From positions 1 to 46,026 of the IMG/VR virus record IMGVR_UViG_3300017605_001531: a stretch of DNA of 46,026 bases, one strand, 5' to 3'. This stretch comes from a virus. The translations under genes were made by a program, and so were the position numbers. The notes beneath the pieces were generated by a model. The model saw only the letters and a program-made list of their open reading frames with translations. It ran no database searches and was not told the origin of the DNA. The stretch's first letter is position 1; each line of letters opens with the position of its first letter. Positions 25,373-31,622 of the stretch are shown one piece after another.

Positions 25373-26696
25373 GTGGGGACTCCTTCACGGCACGAGCCGC
25401 GAGAGTTCGGAACGCCACAGCCGCAACCAGCGGGACCACCGCGTTCCCGATGGATCGGAGGCGATCGGCTCGGTCCACCCAGGCGGCAGGCCCATCAACG
25501 CCTCGACGAAGGACGGGGCGAGCACCGCCGTCGCGGAGGTAACGCGCCCATCCGACACCGTCCGAAGGACTTGGCGGCCAAGCGGCTCGCTCCCCTCGAA
25601 CTTGCACGCCGTCGAATCGTTCCTCGCGTCCCGCGCGATCGGCGTCGCCCACAGGCTCGCTTGGTTCGCAAGCTGTTGCCCGTGGTCGACCTGCCTCGGC
25701 GCATGCGTCCGCTCGTGGCTGGTCGGCGTCGCCCACAGCAGCGAGGCGATCGTCAGCGGCGTCCCCATCCCGTTGCCGTTGCAGTGCTTCGCGAGGTTCT
25801 TCTTCTGGCGCGCTCGCCACGACTCGATCGCCTCCCCGTCGTTCACCACCGAGGCGTTCGGTGTCGGCCAGAGGTACGCCGCGTCCGTCAGCGTCTTCCC
25901 GTCGTGGCGCCCGCTCTTCGTCGAGAAGCCCTTCGCGCGCGATCCGTCGCAGTCCTTCGCGGTCGCGGTAGGCCAGCGCGAAGAGGCGCTCGCGTCGATG
26001 CGGCGCGCCCACGCTCTCCGCGGAGAACACGTCCCACTCCGCATCGAACCCGAGGTCGGCAAGGTCGCCAAGGACTTCGGCGAAGCCAAGCGCCAGGTGT
26101 CCGCGGACGTTCTCGAGGAAGACGGCTCGAGGCTCGACCTCGGCGACGATGCGTCGAACATGCGGCCAGAGGTGTCGTTCGTCGCGCTCGGCAAGCTGCC
26201 TGCCAGCGACCGAGAACGGCTGGCACGGGTAACCGGCAGTGACAAGATCCACTCGCCCACGCCAACCGCGGCCGCTGAAGGTTCGGAGATCGTCGGCCAC
26301 AGGCGCTCGATCCAGCGCCGCTTCTTCCATCCTCGCCACGAGGACGGACGCGGCGAAGGCGTCCCGCTCAACGTAACACACGCACTGGGCGTCGCAGGCG
26401 AGGCGGAGCCCGAGCTCGAGTCCGCCGATGCCGGTGCAGAGGGAGAGGGTCGCAGGCCGGGCACGAAGAGCCATCCCATGTTGGTCGACGTCCTTGTCCT
26501 CGAAGACGAGCGGGTCGATCCAGGCCGACGCAGCCCCGCCGCACGCGAGGCAGAAGTGGAAGCCGTAGAACGGAAAGTTCGCTGCGTTCGTGCAGGGATC
26601 ACCGTCGGGACGAATCCCTTCGCAGTATCCGTCGTGCGCGCGCGCCTCCGCGGTCGCGTGGACGAATCGAAGGCGAATCGCGTCGGCGGCCTTCAC
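25365..26696 (-). CDS. DNA cytosine-5 methyltransferase with N-terminal cysteine cluster
   Basis: A 443-residue protein, GTG start coupled to the upstream gene (GTGA). C5-methyltransferase motifs are clear: LSLCTGIGGLELGL (84-97, AdoMet binding), GYPCQPFSVAGR (155-166, with catalytic Cys158), FLENVRG (193-199), VGAPHRRERLFALA (229-242) and RLRSIGNAVVPLVA near 413-426. It methylates DNA cytosines at an unknown site, likely shielding phage DNA from restriction. An extra 80-residue N-terminus carries Cys25, Cys35, Cys49 and Cys52, a probable zinc ribbon. From motif VIII onward the +1 frame is also open and encodes another methyltransferase-like C-terminus, described separately. Confidence 0.88.
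   Translation of the reverse strand: MKAADAIRLRFVHATAEARAHDGYCEGIRPDGDPCTNAANFPFYGFHFCLACGGAASAWIDPLVFEDKDVDQHGMALRARPATLSLCTGIGGLELGLRLACDAQCVCYVERDAFAASVLVARMEEAALDRAPVADDLRTFSGRGWRGRVDLVTAGYPCQPFSVAGRQLAERDERHLWPHVRRIVAEVEPRAVFLENVRGHLALGFAEVLGDLADLGFDAEWDVFSAESVGAPHRRERLFALAYRDREGLRRIAREGLLDEERAPRREDADGRGVPLADTERLGGERRGGDRVVASAPEEEPREALQRQRDGDAADDRLAAVGDADQPRADACAEAGRPRATACEPSEPVGDADRAGREERFDGVQVRGERAAWPPSPSDGVGWARYLRDGGARPVLRRGVDGPAAWVDRADRLRSIGNAVVPLVAAVAFRTLAARAVKESPRG
25385..26044 (-). other. Second coding-like frame inside the methyltransferase gene
   Basis: In the +1 frame relative to the methyltransferase, an open frame ends at 25385. From about 25975 down it encodes four tryptophan-centred repeats (RWPTATAKD, LWPTPNAS, LWATPTSH, LWATPIARD) and a C-terminal FVEALMGLPPGWTEP segment. 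These resemble the variable region and end of another common class of phage cytosine methyltransferase. In the main frame the same bases encode matching repeats of LADTERLG/VGDADRAG type and the IGNAVVP motif. Expression could come from an internal ATG at 26044 (219 residues, no Shine-Dalgarno seen) or a +1 frameshift near 25975. Whether it is translated is unknown. Confidence 0.5.
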
Positions 26697-26974
26697 TCGA
26701 GCGAGATCCCTTCTCGCTGCGCGAAGCCGCGAATCGCGTCGGCCACCGTCAGCAGCAGGCGACCCGTCGTCACCGCCTGCACATGATGCTCTACGAGGTT
26801 GTCGCGGCGAGGAAGCCCGTCGACCGCCGTGAACCCGATCGCGACGATCACCTTCCGCTTCCCGCCTCCGTTGTCGACCTTGAGTGCGAAGCGCAGGTCG
26901 CCCTTCTCCGCGAGCCCGCCATGCACGATCGCGTCGAAGACGTGCGGTTCGAGGAAAATCTGAAGCGCTTCCAA
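26693..26974 (-). CDS. Hypothetical protein
   Basis: A 93-residue protein starting with TTG; GGGAGG is 8 bases upstream and no better start exists. It contains a beta-rich middle (LRFALKVDNGGGKRKVIVAIG) and a helical end (LLLTVADAIRGFAQREGI). No family is recognised. It is the first gene of the stretch leading into the methyltransferase, with which it shares a GTGA overlap. Confidence 0.65.
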   Translation of the reverse strand: MEALQIFLEPHVFDAIVHGGLAEKGDLRFALKVDNGGGKRKVIVAIGFTAVDGLPRRDNLVEHHVQAVTTGRLLLTVADAIRGFAQREGISLE

Positions 26975-26975
26975 G

Positions 26976-27398
26976 TTAGCAACCTCCCGTAATCATCTTT
27001 CGGTTGACCCAGCGCCGCATGTGGACCCAGCGAGCGCGTGCCGCGTTGGTGTGGCGCCACGTTGGGCACTCGTCGTTCTCTTCCGCGATCTCCGCCGCAA
27101 GCGCCGGTGCAATGCCGAGCAGGGAGGCGACATCGTCCTTCTCTTCGGGATCGACCTCCTGGATCTTCTCCGCAGGAATCCCGCGCGCAACGGCAACGCA
27201 CCCCATCGCGCAGACCTCGCCGTCCAGCGTGACGAGTTCCTCCGCGACCAGTTCCTTCACTGGCATGGCGTCGAGCGCGGCGGCGAGTTCGCGCAAGAAT
27301 CGCTGCCCGCGCTTGCCGCGAATCGCCGCCTTCACCGCGCCCCTCCAGCGGATCAGGTCCCACTGGTCGATGTCGTACGAGTACCCGCTGCGGCTCAT
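26976..27398 (-). CDS. Conserved-type phage hypothetical protein
   Basis: A 140-residue protein from the ATG at 27398, overlapping the upstream stop as ATGA. Its start, YDIDQWDLIRWRGAVKAAIR, followed by GKRGQRFLRELAAALDAMP, LDGEVCAMGCVAVARG and a C-terminal MRRWVNRKM, matches a hypothetical protein I recall from many phages of GC-rich hosts. Function of that family is unknown to me. It lies in the early small-gene chain. Confidence 0.75.
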   Translation of the reverse strand: MSRSGYSYDIDQWDLIRWRGAVKAAIRGKRGQRFLRELAAALDAMPVKELVAEELVTLDGEVCAMGCVAVARGIPAEKIQEVDPEEKDDVASLLGIAPALAAEIAEENDECPTWRHTNAARARWVHMRRWVNRKMITGGC

Positions 27399-27730
27399 TC
27401 CTCGCACCTCGCTTCTTCGGTGAACCCGTACAGCTTCGCCGCGTCGCGGATCGAACCTTCGACGATGCCGACCTTCTCGCCTTCGCGCGAGTCCTTGTCC
27501 GCGTACTGGCGCAGCAGTTCCAGCACGCGCTCGCCGAAGTCTGCGTAGAGCATCGGGTTGACGATCGTGCGTCGCGGCCGCTCCTCTTGCTGCTCGTGCT
27601 CGCGCAGCGCGGCGCGGATCAGCGAGTGGACGGCGAGGTTCCATGCCGCCTGTTCTTGCGGGGTCTTCGCGCCGATCGAAACGTCGAACGTGCGCCGCAG
27701 CGCGTTCGCCTCGTCTTCGGTGAGTCTCAT
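27395..27730 (-). CDS. Hypothetical helical protein
   Basis: A 111-residue mostly helical, charged protein starting at the ATG at 27730 and coupled at both ends by ATGA overlaps. Segments such as LTEDEANALRRTFDVSIGAK and ERVLELLRQYADKDSREGE are amphipathic helices. No family is recognised. Confidence 0.7.
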   Translation of the reverse strand: MRLTEDEANALRRTFDVSIGAKTPQEQAAWNLAVHSLIRAALREHEQQEERPRRTIVNPMLYADFGERVLELLRQYADKDSREGEKVGIVEGSIRDAAKLYGFTEEARCEE

Positions 27731-28065
27731 GCGTGGCAGGCTCCGCAGATGGTGCCGGCTTCGTGGCACAGGCACGCGCAGTTCAGCCCGCACTCGCAGC
27801 CGTCGCACGCGACCGGCTTCCCGTCCTTGACGAGCGGCAGGCCGTGCTCCTCGCACCATGTCGGAGCGCGCGCAGCGTCGTACGGCAACGGCGAATCGAC
27901 CAGCGCGATCTCGGCGAACGTGAAGTGCTGCTCGCATTGCGGGCACCACACGTCGTCGAGAGGGTAGTCGTCCTTCACCTCGTTCGTGTTCGGGTCGATC
28001 CACGCCGCGACTTCGATGTCCGTGCAGCCGCAGCAGCCGCACGCTTGCAGCTTCTTGTCGCTCAT
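27727..28065 (-). CDS. Cysteine-rich zinc-binding protein
   Basis: A 112-residue protein beginning MSDKKLQACGCCGCTDIEV, with more than a dozen cysteines: CGCCGC near the start, CPQCEQH (42-48), and a dense C-terminal group CDGCECGLNCACLCHEAG followed by CGACH. Two or three zinc sites are likely. The start ATG at 28065 overlaps the preceding stop; the upstream in-frame extension is arginine-rich shadow sequence and is excluded. Function unknown. Confidence 0.7.
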   Translation of the reverse strand: MSDKKLQACGCCGCTDIEVAAWIDPNTNEVKDDYPLDDVWCPQCEQHFTFAEIALVDSPLPYDAARAPTWCEEHGLPLVKDGKPVACDGCECGLNCACLCHEAGTICGACHA

Positions 28066-28454
28066 CGTGAGCACCCCGCGCATGAGTGCGCCGCACGTGG
28101 GTATGGGTTCGGGCGCCCGTCCGGCGTGCGGCGATTCTGTCCGCAGATCGGGCAGCGGTCGGGCGTGCTTCGAGCGCCGATCGGTCGCCCGAGTTTCTCC
28201 TTCAGTGCGAGGAGCGCGTGCATCGCGTCGCACGCGATGGAGAAGACGCTGCCAGGCCCGTCCCCGCCTTCGTCTTGCCACTTCGCGACGAACGGCAGGA
28301 ATCGCGGATGCGTCAGCCCCACCGATCGCCGCGTCCGGTCCTTGTGGATGATCTCGCGCACGTGCGCGAGGAGGACGTGGTGTTCGCTCGCCGCGTGCGC
28401 CGCCTGGAAGCGGTCGCCGCGCGTGATGACGTAGACGTTGTGCGAATCGCTCAT
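28062..28454 (-). CDS. Hypothetical protein with C-terminal zinc motif
   Basis: A 130-residue protein from the ATG at 28454 (MSDSHNVYVITRGDRFQAAH). It has an alpha/beta body and a C-terminal CPICGQ...CAGC pair that probably binds zinc. It is coupled to both neighbours by ATGA overlaps. No family is recognised. Confidence 0.68.
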   Translation of the reverse strand: MSDSHNVYVITRGDRFQAAHAASEHHVLLAHVREIIHKDRTRRSVGLTHPRFLPFVAKWQDEGGDGPGSVFSIACDAMHALLALKEKLGRPIGARSTPDRCPICGQNRRTPDGRPNPYPRAAHSCAGCSR

Positions 28455-28639
28455 CGCGCACCGCCGTTCGGACCGCAGAGTTCGTAGAGGTAGTCGATCC
28501 ACCGCTGCCGGAGGAATCGCGGATTCTGCCGGCCGCAGAAGGCCGCGAGCGCTTCGACCACGCGCTCGCGCTCCCACTTCGCGCGAGGCAGCACCGGACG
28601 GATCGCGTCGGCGAGCGCGACGAATTGCTTCTTCGTCAT
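28451..28639 (-). CDS. Small hypothetical protein
   Basis: A 62-residue basic helical protein (TKKQFVALADAIRPVLPRAK; NPRFLRQRWIDYLYELCGP) starting at the ATG at 28639 with ATGA overlaps on both sides. The FVALADAIRP opening resembles short phage proteins often found next to early genes. Function unknown. Confidence 0.68.
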   Translation of the reverse strand: MTKKQFVALADAIRPVLPRAKWERERVVEALAAFCGRQNPRFLRQRWIDYLYELCGPNGGAR

Positions 28640-28989
28640 GGAATCACCGGAACGATCGTCGCCGCAAGGCGCTGCGCCTCTGCCGTCGCACCCTTGCGGC
28701 GGTTCCAGTGCTGGAACTCGCCGACCGTGTCGATTCGGCCTGGTCGATGCCCGCCGAGCGGGACCAGCGTCGCGACGCGGATCGTGAATCGACGCGGCGC
28801 CTTCACGCCATCGGACCCGACGAACTGCTCGCCCGTCACGAAGTAGGCGAAGCGTCCATCGCGCGACTTGAACGCTTCGGCAGGAATCGACGACCGGAAG
28901 AATCGGATCGTCGCGCTCTCGAAGAAGTATTGCCCGGCCGCTTCGTTCAGGCGGCGAATCTCGTCTAGGGAAACCGTTTCCAGTTTCAT
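28636..28989 (-). CDS. Conserved-type phage protein, first gene of a leader-A unit
   Basis: A 117-residue protein starting MKLETVSLDEIRRLNEAAGQ and continuing with YFFESATIRFF, RFAYFVTGEQFVGSDGV and RRFTIRVATL. This matches a widespread small phage protein family of unknown function; I believe it is a numbered DUF (possibly DUF7447) but cannot confirm. The ATG at 28989 is preceded by AAAGAGGAG with a 7-base gap, part of the repeated leader. It heads a long chain of overlapping genes running down to the glycosylase-like gene. Confidence 0.78.
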   Translation of the reverse strand: MKLETVSLDEIRRLNEAAGQYFFESATIRFFRSSIPAEAFKSRDGRFAYFVTGEQFVGSDGVKAPRRFTIRVATLVPLGGHRPGRIDTVGEFQHWNRRKGATAEAQRLAATIVPVIP

Positions 28990-29045
28990 CAGTGAACTCC
29001 TCTTTGGTGGACCTCAGGAGCGCGCGCGCGACCGTGCGCGCCGCT
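28990..29045 (-). promoter_or_regulatory. Repeated early leader, copy A
   Basis: On the - strand: inverted repeat GCGCGC-ACGGTC-GCGCGC (core 29026-29039), then 28 bases from GGTC to AAAGAGGAG (about 28997-29005), then 7 bases to the ATG at 28989. Copy A shares AGGTCCA just before the ribosome site with copy C. The element lies at the 3' end of the upstream gene. Confidence 0.65.
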
Positions 29046-29328
29046 CCTCTCGGTAGTCGCATGATAGCACCCACAACGCGCGCTCTCGAAGCGTCTCGGT
29101 CGGCGCCGAGAGCAGATCATCCCACGCGCCGAACTGCCGCAGGAATCGCGTCAGCCCCTCGCGCTCGACCAGCCATTCGACGGACGAATCGCGCGCCCAG
29201 TGCCGGACATCCTCATCGCGCCGACCAGGTTGTCCACATTGGACAAATACGAACGCTGGCGCCGTCACGATCGCGCGCCCGGATTCCCCATCGTGCCGCG
29301 TGATGCGGCGCCTCTCCCATCGTGTCAC
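29014..29328 (-). CDS. Hypothetical protein
   Basis: A 104-residue protein from the GTG at 29328, chosen because AAGGGG is 6 bases upstream; a GTG at 29364 would add 12 residues. It contains FVFVQCGQPGRRDEDVRHWA and SVEWLVEREGLTRFLRQFGA-WDDL, a pattern I recall from small phage proteins of unknown function. The last residues (RRARSRARS) are encoded by leader copy A, so the coding end and the regulatory hairpin overlap. Confidence 0.6.
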   Translation of the reverse strand: MTRWERRRITRHDGESGRAIVTAPAFVFVQCGQPGRRDEDVRHWARDSSVEWLVEREGLTRFLRQFGAWDDLLSAPTETLRERALWVLSCDYREERRARSRARS

Positions 29329-29389
29329 GCTCGACCCCTTCTGAAACGCGGCGCGCGCGTTCACGCTGCACGCGCGCGCCGCATCGACC

Positions 29390-29878
29390 TTAGAACCGTT
29401 CCGGCAACCAGCCTTCGTCCCTGAACGAACGGAAGCCTTCGGCGACCACTACCACGTGGTCGATGAGACGGACCCCGAGCACGCTGCCAGCCTCGGCCAG
29501 CCGCAGCGTTACTTGATGATCCTCAACGCTCGGGGTCGCGTCGTCGCTCGGGTGATTGTGCGCGAGGATCACGCCAGCCGCGTTGTCCGCGATGGCGTGG
29601 CGGAACACCTCGCGCGGATGGATGACGGACGACATGAGCGACCCGATCGACACCTCATGCGCCGCGATGATGCGGCGCCGAGAATCGACGCTGAACGAGA
29701 GCACGTGTTCTCTCTCCTTCATGCCCGCGCCGACGATCGCTCGGAACGCTTCGGCCGCACCCTTCGCGTCGGCGAGTTCCTTGCCGCGCGTCGCCACGCT
29801 CGGCGCCTCACGTGCAGCGCCATCACGCAGCGTCAGCGTCCCGTGCAGCCCGGACGCTAGGGATACCTTCATCCTCAA
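29390..29878 (-). CDS. RadC-like JAMM-domain protein
   Basis: A 162-residue protein consisting of only the RadC/JAMM metalloprotease-like domain, without the helix-hairpin-helix part of bacterial RadC. The metal motif is complete: Glu57, HNHP with His107 and His109, Ser117 and Asp120. Around it are FSVDSRRRIIAAHEVSIGS and LIDHVVVVAEG, typical of the family. The start is a TTG at 29878, exactly 7 bases after AAAGAGGAG and overlapping the previous stop as TTGA; the ATG six bases on has no proper spacing. Role unknown; such proteins are common accessory genes. Confidence 0.85.
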   Translation of the reverse strand: MRMKVSLASGLHGTLTLRDGAAREAPSVATRGKELADAKGAAEAFRAIVGAGMKEREHVLSFSVDSRRRIIAAHEVSIGSLMSSVIHPREVFRHAIADNAAGVILAHNHPSDDATPSVEDHQVTLRLAEAGSVLGVRLIDHVVVVAEGFRSFRDEGWLPERF

Positions 29879-30087
29879 GGGGAGTCTCCTCTTTGGCATT
29901 GCCAGTAACACGCGGCGGGGACCATCCCGGCGCGATGCTCCCCTGCCCTTGCGGGCAGGGGAGCGAAACCGTTCACGAACGCTGCGAGTTCTTCGACATC
30001 ATGCGCGAGCGCGTGCGCCGCGTTGTCGTCCATCGGCGCGAGCGCGTGCGCGATGAGAAGAAGAAGCGTTGCCGTCTCGCGCCTCAT
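29875..30087 (-). CDS. Small hypothetical protein overlapping leader B
   Basis: A 70-residue protein from the ATG at 30087 (MRRETATLLLLIAHALAPMD), with ATGA and TTGA overlaps at its two ends. The first half is helical (AAHALAHDVEELAAFVNGF). The second half is encoded by a 12-bp perfect hairpin and by leader copy B, so its sequence may be constrained by the nucleic acid rather than the protein. The overlaps support translation. Confidence 0.55.
   Translation of the reverse strand: MRRETATLLLLIAHALAPMDDNAAHALAHDVEELAAFVNGFAPLPARAGEHRAGMVPAACYWQCQRGDSP
29879..29930 (-). promoter_or_regulatory. Repeated early leader, copy B
   Basis: On the - strand: inverted repeat CGGGATGGTCCCCG (29916-29930), 29 bases from GGTC to AAAGAGGAG, then 7 bases to the TTG at 29878. 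Its stem GGGA/TCCC replaces GCGA/TCGC of copies C and D, a compensatory change of one base pair. Confidence 0.65.
29937..29964. terminator. Perfect 12-bp hairpin upstream of leader B
   Basis: GCTCCCCTGCCC (29937-29948) and GGGCAGGGGAGC (29953-29964) pair perfectly around a 4-base loop (TTGC on +, GCAA on -). GCAA is a stable GNRA tetraloop on the - strand, the direction of local transcription. No U-run follows. It may end or stall the upstream transcript before leader B. Confidence 0.55.
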
Positions 30088-30158
30088 TCGTCGTCGCGAC
30101 CTCTTGTCGCGAGCAACGCGAACGCGAGCACGGCAACCAGAAGAACAACGGCGATCAT
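30084..30158 (-). CDS. 24-residue membrane microprotein
   Basis: The ATG at 30158 has AAGGAAGG 6 bases upstream and overlaps the previous stop (ATGA); the stop TGA overlaps the next ATG in the same way. The peptide is a single hydrophobic helix (MIAVVLLVAVLAFALLATRG) with a charged end RDDE. Spacing, ribosome site and overlaps make it credible despite its size. It probably sits in the inner membrane. Confidence 0.6.
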   Translation of the reverse strand: MIAVVLLVAVLAFALLATRGRDDE

Positions 30159-30373
30159 GCGGGACCTTCCTTGCCATCCGGCCGCGAGCAACGCGCGCAG
30201 AAGACTTCGGTACGCTCGGCCACGTGAAGTCGATCCACACGGCGCACGCTGCCCTTCGTCTTCTCACCCATCGCGCCGAGGTGCCGAACGAGGTCAAAGA
30301 GGAGCGCCGTCACGTTGTCCAGCCGCTCGCGCACGCGCTCCAGTTCGTGCGTGACGGGGTCCTTGCACCTCAC
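30155..30373 (-). CDS. Small protein with C-terminal CxxC
   Basis: A 72-residue protein from the GTG at 30373, overlapping the preceding stop as GTGA with GGGGA upstream. A helical body (HELERVRERLDNVTALLFDL) is followed by a basic stretch and FCARCSRPDG. No family is recognised. Confidence 0.6.
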   Translation of the reverse strand: MRCKDPVTHELERVRERLDNVTALLFDLVRHLGAMGEKTKGSVRRVDRLHVAERTEVFCARCSRPDGKEGPA

Positions 30374-30588
30374 GTGAGGTCCCCAGCGTTCGGGGCGTCG
30401 ATCGTGCAAGCGGACCATCCGATCCGGGCCCGGATGTTGTCTACGTGCGCGAGCGCGGCAGGGTGAGAGAGCGGCGACACCATCGCTCGGTAGCGTTCTT
30501 CCCAAGAAGACGAATGGGAAAGGCCAAGTTCCGCGAGGTCGAAGGCGCCGAGCGACGACGGGTCGGGGAATTCGGGTGCGCAACCCAT
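30370..30588 (-). CDS. Small hypothetical protein
   Basis: A 72-residue protein from the ATG at 30588, one base after the upstream stop. It reads MGCAPEFPDPSSLGAFDLAE followed by WEERYRAMVSPLSHPAALA. No ribosome site is obvious and no family is recognised. Its existence is supported mainly by the GTGA overlap with the next gene. Confidence 0.55.
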   Translation of the reverse strand: MGCAPEFPDPSSLGAFDLAELGLSHSSSWEERYRAMVSPLSHPAALAHVDNIRARIGWSACTIDAPNAGDLT

Positions 30589-30589
30589 G

Positions 30590-31084
30590 TCAGCGGTAAC
30601 CACGGAAGGCGCCGTCGTCTTCGTCTTCGCCGCCGCGCGGGAGGATGCGCGCGATGCCAGCCTTCGGCATCGGGCAGCCGTCCGCGTGGCCGATCGGCGA
30701 GAGCGTTCCATCCTCGTTCATTCCGACGATCGCGCCGCATCCGGCGCACGGGTAGTGCCGATCGGAGTCGCGCGCCTCGGGCTTCCATGTGACGAAGAAC
30801 AGCGCCCCGGCTTCATGCGCCAGCCTCACGCTTTCGTCGTCGCTCATCACGCGCGCGACCGCTTCGCCGCGCGCGCGTTCGGAGTCTTGCCACCATCGCG
30901 CGAGCGCGGCAGCGTCGCGAAGGGGAACGCGGAGCATCGTCGCCGCGCCACCCGCAACGATGGCCGAGAGCAACATCGGCGCGAGCGCGTTGCGCGGCTG
31001 AATGACCGTTCCATGCACGCCCCAGCGTTCGGCAGCCTCTAGCGCTTCGCGCTCCGACCCGACAACAATCGCCATTGCGAACAT
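30590..31084 (-). CDS. Hypothetical protein, first gene of a leader-C unit
   Basis: A 164-residue protein whose ATG at 31084 lies 8 bases after AAAGAGGAG of leader copy C. The N-terminal half is Ala-rich and helical (MLLSAIVAGGAATMLRVPLR). The C-terminal half has a zinc-type cluster CAGCGAIVGMNEDGTL followed by HADGCPM and an acidic end. No family is recognised. Confidence 0.7.
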   Translation of the reverse strand: MFAMAIVVGSEREALEAAERWGVHGTVIQPRNALAPMLLSAIVAGGAATMLRVPLRDAAALARWWQDSERARGEAVARVMSDDESVRLAHEAGALFFVTWKPEARDSDRHYPCAGCGAIVGMNEDGTLSPIGHADGCPMPKAGIARILPRGGEDEDDGAFRGYR

Positions 31085-31152
31085 CGTTCGTGCTCCTCTT
31101 TGGACCTTGAGAGGAGCGCGCTCGCGACCATCGCGCACGCGCTCCTGAAACG
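31085..31152 (-). promoter_or_regulatory. Repeated early leader, copy C
   Basis: On the - strand the 13-bp inverted repeat CGCGATGGTCGCG (31123-31135) is followed, 28 bases from GGTC, by AAAGAGGAG and, 8 bases later, the ATG at 31084. An outer GGAGCGCG/CGCGCTCC stem encloses the core, as in copy A. Confidence 0.65.
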
Positions 31153-31193
31153 GCGTGGGGCCCGTCGCGCACGCGCGCGTCCGGGCCCCACGC
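31153..31193 (-). terminator. Terminator-like hairpin after the histone-tail-like gene
   Basis: GCGTGGGGCCCG (31153-31164) and CGGGCCCCACGC (31182-31193) form a perfect 12-bp stem with a 17-nt GC-rich loop. On the - strand it comes 10 bases after the stop at 31203 and is followed by CGTTTC. It fits a terminator separating the leader-D unit from the leader-C unit. Confidence 0.6.
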
Positions 31194-31202
31194 TTCATCG
31201 GA

Positions 31203-31484
31203 TCAGCGTGCCGCGCGAGCGGGGCGCCGCGTGCTCGGCGCCTTCTTCGTCACGCGCGCCTTCTTCGTCGCGGCCTTCGCGGCCTTCCCCTTCTTCGGCG
31301 CGAGGTCGCACGGAGTCGGGCAAGCGTGCCGCTCCGCGACCTCGGGACCTTCGTCCGTGCTCTCGTCGCGCGACCCGCAAGCGTTCGGGTCGCTCGGGGT
31401 CGCGCACCCGTTCCGCTCGCCGCTCGCAGCGCTCTCGGCCTTCGCCATCGCGGCCGCGAGCATGAGGCTTAGGACATCGTTCAC
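31203..31484 (-). CDS. Small protein with histone-tail-like C-terminus
   Basis: A 93-residue protein. The GTG at 31484 is 7 bases after AAAGAGGAG of leader D. An N-terminal helix (MNDVLSLMLAAAMAKAESAA) precedes a Cys-containing acidic region (four Cys) and a Lys/Ala/Arg-rich tail, PKKGKAAKAATKKARVTKKA, like the C-terminal tails of histone H1 or bacterial H1-like proteins. DNA binding or host nucleoid interference is possible. It is the first gene of the - strand early region, with its own leader and terminator, which suggests strong immediate expression. Confidence 0.65.
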   Translation of the reverse strand: MNDVLSLMLAAAMAKAESAASGERNGCATPSDPNACGSRDESTDEGPEVAERHACPTPCDLAPKKGKAAKAATKKARVTKKAPSTRRPARAAR

Positions 31485-31540
31485 GTGTTCGCTCCTCTTT
31501 GCGCTGTGCGCGCGAGCGCTGCCGCGACCATCGCGAGAGC
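31485..31540 (-). promoter_or_regulatory. Repeated early leader, copy D
   Basis: On the - strand CGCGATGGTCGCG (31523-31535), the same 13-mer as copy C, then 29 bases from GGTC to AAAGAGGAG, then 7 bases to the GTG at 31484. Surrounding sequence differs from copy C, so the shared parts appear selected. Confidence 0.65.
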
Positions 31541-31560
31541 ATCCGCGCGCGATGTGTTCA

Positions 31561-31603
31561 AGTTAACGCGAACATCGGCACGCGCAACGGGGCAGCGTTA
31601 ACT
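31561..31603. promoter_or_regulatory. Inverted repeat in the divergent control region
   Basis: AGTTAACGC (31561-31569) and GCGTTAACT (31595-31603) are perfect inverted copies with centres 34 bp apart, about three helical turns. They lie between the - strand early region and the + strand replication region and look like a pair of operators. The 31541-31637 gap holds this repeat and the TAGGAT element; no gene is seen in it. Confidence 0.5.
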
Positions 31604-31622
31604 AAATCCGGCGCGCGTTCGG

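Noticed and set aside
30293-30302. Plus-strand AAAGAGGAG matching the repeated leader ribosome site
   Set aside because: It is the complement of codons for LLFDL in a reverse-strand gene, with no start codon at the right distance and no GGTC hairpin upstream.
30416-30418. ATG at 30418 as the start of the CxxC protein
   Set aside because: The GTG at 30373 has a ribosome site and a GTGA overlap with the preceding gene; the longer version would overlap that gene by 49 bases.
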